This document shows positions 63,353 through 64,000 of a stretch of 64,000 nucleotides of DNA, piece by piece (the stretch's first letter is position 1; each line of letters starts with the position of its first letter). The notes under the pieces are model-generated. The model was not told the DNA's origin, did not search any database, and was given only the letters and a program-made list of their open reading frames with translations. Location of the stretch: the NCBI RefSeq assembly GCF_023053635.1, contig NC_086192.1, positions 10,837,001 to 10,901,000 of the forward strand, in the 5' to 3' direction. The DNA is from Elgaria multicarinata webbii. Taxonomy: Eukaryota > Chordata > Lepidosauria > Squamata > Anguidae. A program made the translations under genes and the position numbers.

Positions 63353-63640
63353 CCCCATCAGCTTCATGGGATGACCCCATCGGGTTCTAGTATTATGAAA
63401 GAGGGAGAAAAAATGTCTCCCTATTCACATTCTCAACACCCGGCATCATGTAGTAGTTCCTCCTCCTCCTCCCCATTGCTACTACTTGCTTGCTCAACTG
63501 GCAAAGAGCTCATGAGCAAGTAGACCATGGCATCTACTCCCAGGTTGCAATGGTAAAGAAGAGCCACTCCAGGGCCTTCTGTTCAGTGGCCCCTGCTGGT
63601 GAGTGGGAATTGCCTGACCGTGCTGACGCTTGCCCTCAAT
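63353..63640. repeat. CR1/L3-like scrap and a TCC-tract repeat copy
   Basis: 63353-63450 holds CATCAGCTTCATGGGATGAC and TCTAGTATTATG. 63455-63625 has TCCTCCTCCTCC, then AGGTTGCAATGGTAAAGAAG, as in the 43-44 kb units. Confidence 0.5.
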
Positions 63641-64000
63641 TCACACTTCCCCTCAACATCCCTTTGTTTCACTTTCAAAGGTTTCCAGTTCAGGAATTCC
63701 CCACCCAGCCTCCCTACACTCCCCACCCCCTGCTGCTGGCAGAACTCAGCGCGCGCTCAGCAGTTGACCTCTTCGCAGCAGGAAAGAGACAAGTGGCTTG
63801 TGCCGTCTCTGTCGGAGAAGGCCGAAAACGGCTCACCTTAATAATGCATGCCGTGAGTAAGGCCGGCTTCTTCTCCCCGCCCCTCTTTTTTCCTGGCCAA
63901 AATACATCAGCGAGCAAAATAATTATCAGCTCAGTACCACGTTCTTGTGAATAATACATCCTCCGCTTGAGGCCTGGGGAGATGACTCTTCAGATGCATC

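Overview
The window is squamate (lizard) nuclear DNA. Both genes I can name are vertebrate and split by introns. The interspersed repeats are the squamate mix: CR1 and L2-like LINEs, L1, an R4/Dong-like LINE, a Sauria-type tRNA SINE, other tRNA-derived SINEs, hAT-like and foldback MITEs, and many (ATT)n runs at LINE tails. A complete, unbroken pinopsin gene argues for a lizard rather than a snake.

Left part (1-23 kb): four short plus-strand segments (387-577, 5910-6006, 7987-8107, 9722-9817) have acceptor and donor sites and join in matching phase. They probably belong to a gene whose 5' end lies before the window. I cannot name it, and its last exon is uncertain. The rest is repeats plus low-repeat stretches, some of which (3.4-3.8 kb, 19.56-19.9 kb) may be conserved regulatory DNA.

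Middle (23.2-29.1 kb): all five exons of pinopsin (OPNP), minus strand, encode 353 residues with every key opsin residue present. A TATA box sits just upstream and a candidate poly(A) signal just downstream.

Right part (34.5-64 kb): the last five exons of a DOC2-family C2-domain gene, most like DOC2B, lie on the same strand upstream of pinopsin. They cover the end of C2A and all of C2B; the first exons must lie beyond the window or were not found. Its 12-kb intron holds a three-fold tandem duplication of a 425-482 bp unit, each with a long GAA tract in the sense direction, and a tandemly expanded arm of a foldback MITE. From 53 to 64 kb I see repeats and possible conserved non-coding DNA but no exon.

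Pinopsin is a photopigment and DOC2B a calcium sensor of vesicle fusion. Their adjacency looks like plain synteny; nothing here shows joint regulation. I found no wholly new gene system. The best leads are the unnamed plus-strand gene, the GAA triplication and the self-expanding foldback MITE.
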